33,395 nt of DNA, from NCBI RefSeq assembly GCF_902806475.1, contig NZ_CADCWS010000020.1:1-33395 (forward strand), read 5' to 3'. Source of the stretch: Candidatus Frankia nodulisporulans. GTDB lineage: Bacteria; Actinomycetota; Actinomycetes; Frankiales; Frankiaceae. The translations under genes were made by a program, and so were the position numbers. The notes beneath the pieces are model-generated. The model searched no databases, had not been told where the DNA came from, and worked only from the letters and a program-made list of their open reading frames with translations. Shown here in pieces: positions 31,695-33,395 of this stretch; within the stretch, counting starts at the first letter, position 1, and each line of letters begins with the position of its first letter.

Positions 31695-31720
31695 GAAGGT
31701 AGTGGTCGCTTACTACCTTC
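31695..31720. promoter_or_regulatory. TetR operator O2 before the exporter gene
   Basis: GAAGGTAGT (31695-31703) and ACTACCTTC (31712-31720) form perfect 9-bp arms around 8 bp, containing the same AGGTAGT-N8-ACTACCT as O1. It overlaps a TTGAAG (31693-31698) and a TACCTT (31714-31719), although the 15-bp gap between them is short. A second palindrome, GTGAG-CA-CTCAC, follows at 31729-31740. Confidence 0.65.
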
Positions 31721-31780
31721 CGAGGCTAGTGAGCACTCACAACAGTTCGTGCAGTGCCCCCCACTGGAAGGAGAACGGTC

Positions 31781-33247
31781 GTGACCCGACGCCCCAGCAC
31801 CGCCTGGATGCTCGTCGTGACCTCCCTGGCCGTGTTCATGGTGTCCCTGGACAACCTCGTGGTCACCACGGCGCTCCCGCAGATCCGCACCGATCTCGGC
31901 GCGGGCCTCGAAGGCCTGGAATGGACCGTCAACGCCTACACCCTGCCGTTCGCGGTGCTGCTGCTCACCGGGGCGGCGCTCGGGGATCGACTCGGCCGAC
32001 GCCGGGTGTTCCTCGGCGGCCTCGCCGTCTTCACCGCGGGTAGCGCCGCCGCGGCGCTCGCGCCGTCCATCGAGGCGCTGATCGCCGCCCGGGCGGTGCA
32101 GGGCGTCGGGGCCGCGTTCGTGCTGCCGCTGACGCTCACGCTGCTCGCGTCGGCCGTCCCGCCGGAACGACGTGGAGCGGCACTCGGGATCTGGGGCGCG
32201 ATGACCGGGCTCGCCGTCGCGGTCGGACCGCTGATCGGCGGCGCCATCACCGAGGGTGTCAGCTGGCAGTGGATCTTCTGGGTGAACGTGCCCGTGGGCC
32301 TGATCGCCCTGCCGATCGGCCTGCGCGCGCTGGCCGAGTCGCGCGTCAGCACATCGCGTCTTGACCTTACCGGGGTCGCGCTGATCAGCGCGGGTCTGTT
32401 CGGGATCGTCTTCGGGCTGCTCCGCGGCGAAGGACACGGCTGGACGAGCACACCGGTGCTGACCTCCATCATCGCCGGTGCGATCGGGGTGGCCGCGTTC
32501 GTCGCCTGGGAGCTGCGGGTCGCCCGGGCCGGTGGGGCGCCGATGCTGCCGATGGCACTGTTCCGCATCCGTGGGTTCGCCGCGGTGAACGCCACCGCCC
32601 TGCTGTTCTCGATGGGCATGTTCGGTTCGATCTTCCTGCTGGCGCAGGCGTTGCAGAACGTCTATGGCTACTCGCCGCTGGAAGCCGGTATCCGCACCCT
32701 GCCCTGGACGGCGATGCCGCTGCTGATCGCGCCGATCGCCGGCCCGGTCTCCGACCGCATCGGTGGCCGACCGCTGCTGCTGGCCGGGCTCGCCCTGAAC
32801 GCGATCGGCCTGGCCTGGATGGGCCTGGTCCTGTCCGACCACATGAGCTACGGCGCGCTCGTCGGACCGTTCGTCATCTCCGGCATCGGGATGGCCCTGT
32901 TCTTCGTGCCCGTCGCCACCGTCGCGCTCGGCGTGGTGCCCGAGCTGTTCCAGGGGTTGGCGTCCGGGACGAACAACGCCCTGCGCGAACTCGGCGGGGT
33001 GCTCGGCATCGCCGTCCTGTCCTCGGTGTTCGCCGCCCGCGGCGGATACGACTCGCCCGCCAGCTTCATCGACGGCACCCGTCCCGCCGTGTTGCTCGGC
33101 GCGATCGCCGTCGCGATGGCCCTGCTCAGCGCGATCGCCCTGCCTCGCCGGGGTGCCCAGCCCACGTCGTCCGTGGACGACCAGCCGGCCCCTGTCCGCG
33201 CTGACCGACCGGTGACCGAAACCGTGGGTGTCTCCGCCGCCGGTTAG
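31781..33247 (+). CDS. MFS drug exporter, DHA2 (14-helix) family
   Basis: Proton-driven efflux protein of 488 residues with about 14 membrane helices. It has the family's helix-1 motif (SLDNLVVTTALPQIRTDLG, 22-40), motif A GAALGDRLGRRRVFLGG (64-80) and the antiporter motif C in GLAVAVGPLIGGAI. GTG 31781 is chosen over GTG 31754 because a full AAGGAG stands 7 nt before it and helix 1 follows directly. It lies 125 bp behind tetR, with the second TetR operator in the gap, so it is almost surely the regulated target. The substrate (antibiotic, dye or own metabolite) is unknown. It ends with TAG and is closed by a hairpin at 33288-33343. Confidence 0.92.
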   Translation: MTRRPSTAWMLVVTSLAVFMVSLDNLVVTTALPQIRTDLGAGLEGLEWTVNAYTLPFAVLLLTGAALGDRLGRRRVFLGGLAVFTAGSAAAALAPSIEALIAARAVQGVGAAFVLPLTLTLLASAVPPERRGAALGIWGAMTGLAVAVGPLIGGAITEGVSWQWIFWVNVPVGLIALPIGLRALAESRVSTSRLDLTGVALISAGLFGIVFGLLRGEGHGWTSTPVLTSIIAGAIGVAAFVAWELRVARAGGAPMLPMALFRIRGFAAVNATALLFSMGMFGSIFLLAQALQNVYGYSPLEAGIRTLPWTAMPLLIAPIAGPVSDRIGGRPLLLAGLALNAIGLAWMGLVLSDHMSYGALVGPFVISGIGMALFFVPVATVALGVVPELFQGLASGTNNALRELGGVLGIAVLSSVFAARGGYDSPASFIDGTRPAVLLGAIAVAMALLSAIALPRRGAQPTSSVDDQPAPVRADRPVTETVGVSAAG

Positions 33248-33264
33248 CCCGACCGCCGCTGTCC

Positions 33265-33292
33265 GGCATCAGGCATCAGGCATCAGGCATCA
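33265..33292 (+). repeat. 7-bp tandem repeat (GGCATCA) x4
   Basis: Four perfect copies directly precede, and the last copy forms part of, the terminator stem of the exporter gene. Confidence 0.95.
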
Positions 33293-33343
33293 GGCCGAGG
33301 GTTGGTCGGGGATTCGCATCCTCGCCCGGCCCTCGGCCTGATG
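33288..33343 (+). terminator. Long hairpin after the exporter gene
   Basis: Perfect 14-bp arms, CATCAGGCCGAGGG (33288-33301) and its complement (33330-33343), continue inside with two G-T pairs and two G-C pairs. It begins 40 bp after the stop codon. No U-tract. A further small hairpin (CCCGTCC-G-GGACGGG, 33376-33390) lies at the window edge. Confidence 0.65.
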
Positions 33344-33395
33344 GCTTACCGCGCGCCTGCGCGCCCCGCCTGAGTCCCGTCCGGGACGGGCGGGA

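Overview
The window is about 72% GC and reads as chromosomal DNA of a high-GC actinobacterium. Frankia or a close relative is the best guess (inference). The grounds are codon use with G/C in nearly every third position, many GTG starts, several promoters of the form TANNNT placed 6-8 nt before a start codon (leaderless mRNAs), and gene order. From ~16.0 to 23.6 kb the order hemQ-hemY-hemE / DUF3000 / RNase D matches my recollection of the Mycobacterium tuberculosis Rv2676c-Rv2681 block, and the RibD-like reductase at 4.5 kb resembles Rv2671.

Layout. (1) 1-2.4 kb: a secreted BNR/sialidase-fold protein, cut by the left edge, and a putative lipoprotein, closed by a strong hairpin. (2) 2.5-5.3 kb: treZ (trehalose synthesis), a 33-residue membrane peptide gene and a pyrimidine/dihydrofolate-type reductase. 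(3) 5.5-8.1 kb: a small WXG100-like gene coupled by a GTGA overlap to a large helical gene that is broken by a frameshift and an in-frame amber codon. (4) 8.1-13.3 kb: a sulfate-activation locus, cysQ-cysD-cysN on the minus strand and a divergent APS kinase fused to a degenerate ATP-sulfurylase-like domain. (5) 13.4-15.1 kb: a polyprenyl-phosphate sugar-1-phosphate transferase. (6) 16.0-19.4 kb: hemE-hemY-hemQ, the coproporphyrin-dependent heme branch. (7) 19.7-23.6 kb: DUF3817 membrane protein, a small Cys-rich protein, DUF3000 protein and an RNase D with an RGG-like tail. (8) 23.8-27.3 kb: a fadA-fadB beta-oxidation operon. (9) 27.4-28.7 kb: a ferric-reductase-like heme/flavin oxidoreductase. 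(10) 28.8-30.7 kb: a hipB-hipA toxin-antitoxin operon with a small membrane protein behind it; hipA has an amber codon 32 codons before its apparent natural end. (11) 30.95-33.25 kb: a TetR repressor and a DHA2-type drug exporter sharing an identical operator, AGGTAGT-N8-ACTACCT.

No rRNA, tRNA, CRISPR array, IS element or phage gene was seen. The most unusual features are: two coding regions interrupted by in-frame TAG; the shared TetR operator; seven perfect 15-bp repeats between the hipBA and tetR promoters; short tandem repeats (7-30 bp units) at many gene ends and leaders; and the APS kinase fused to an apparently dead sulfurylase domain. No wholly new multi-gene system is proven. The accessory right end (hipBA, repeat array, TetR/MFS) and the broken WXG100-type pair are the best places to look.
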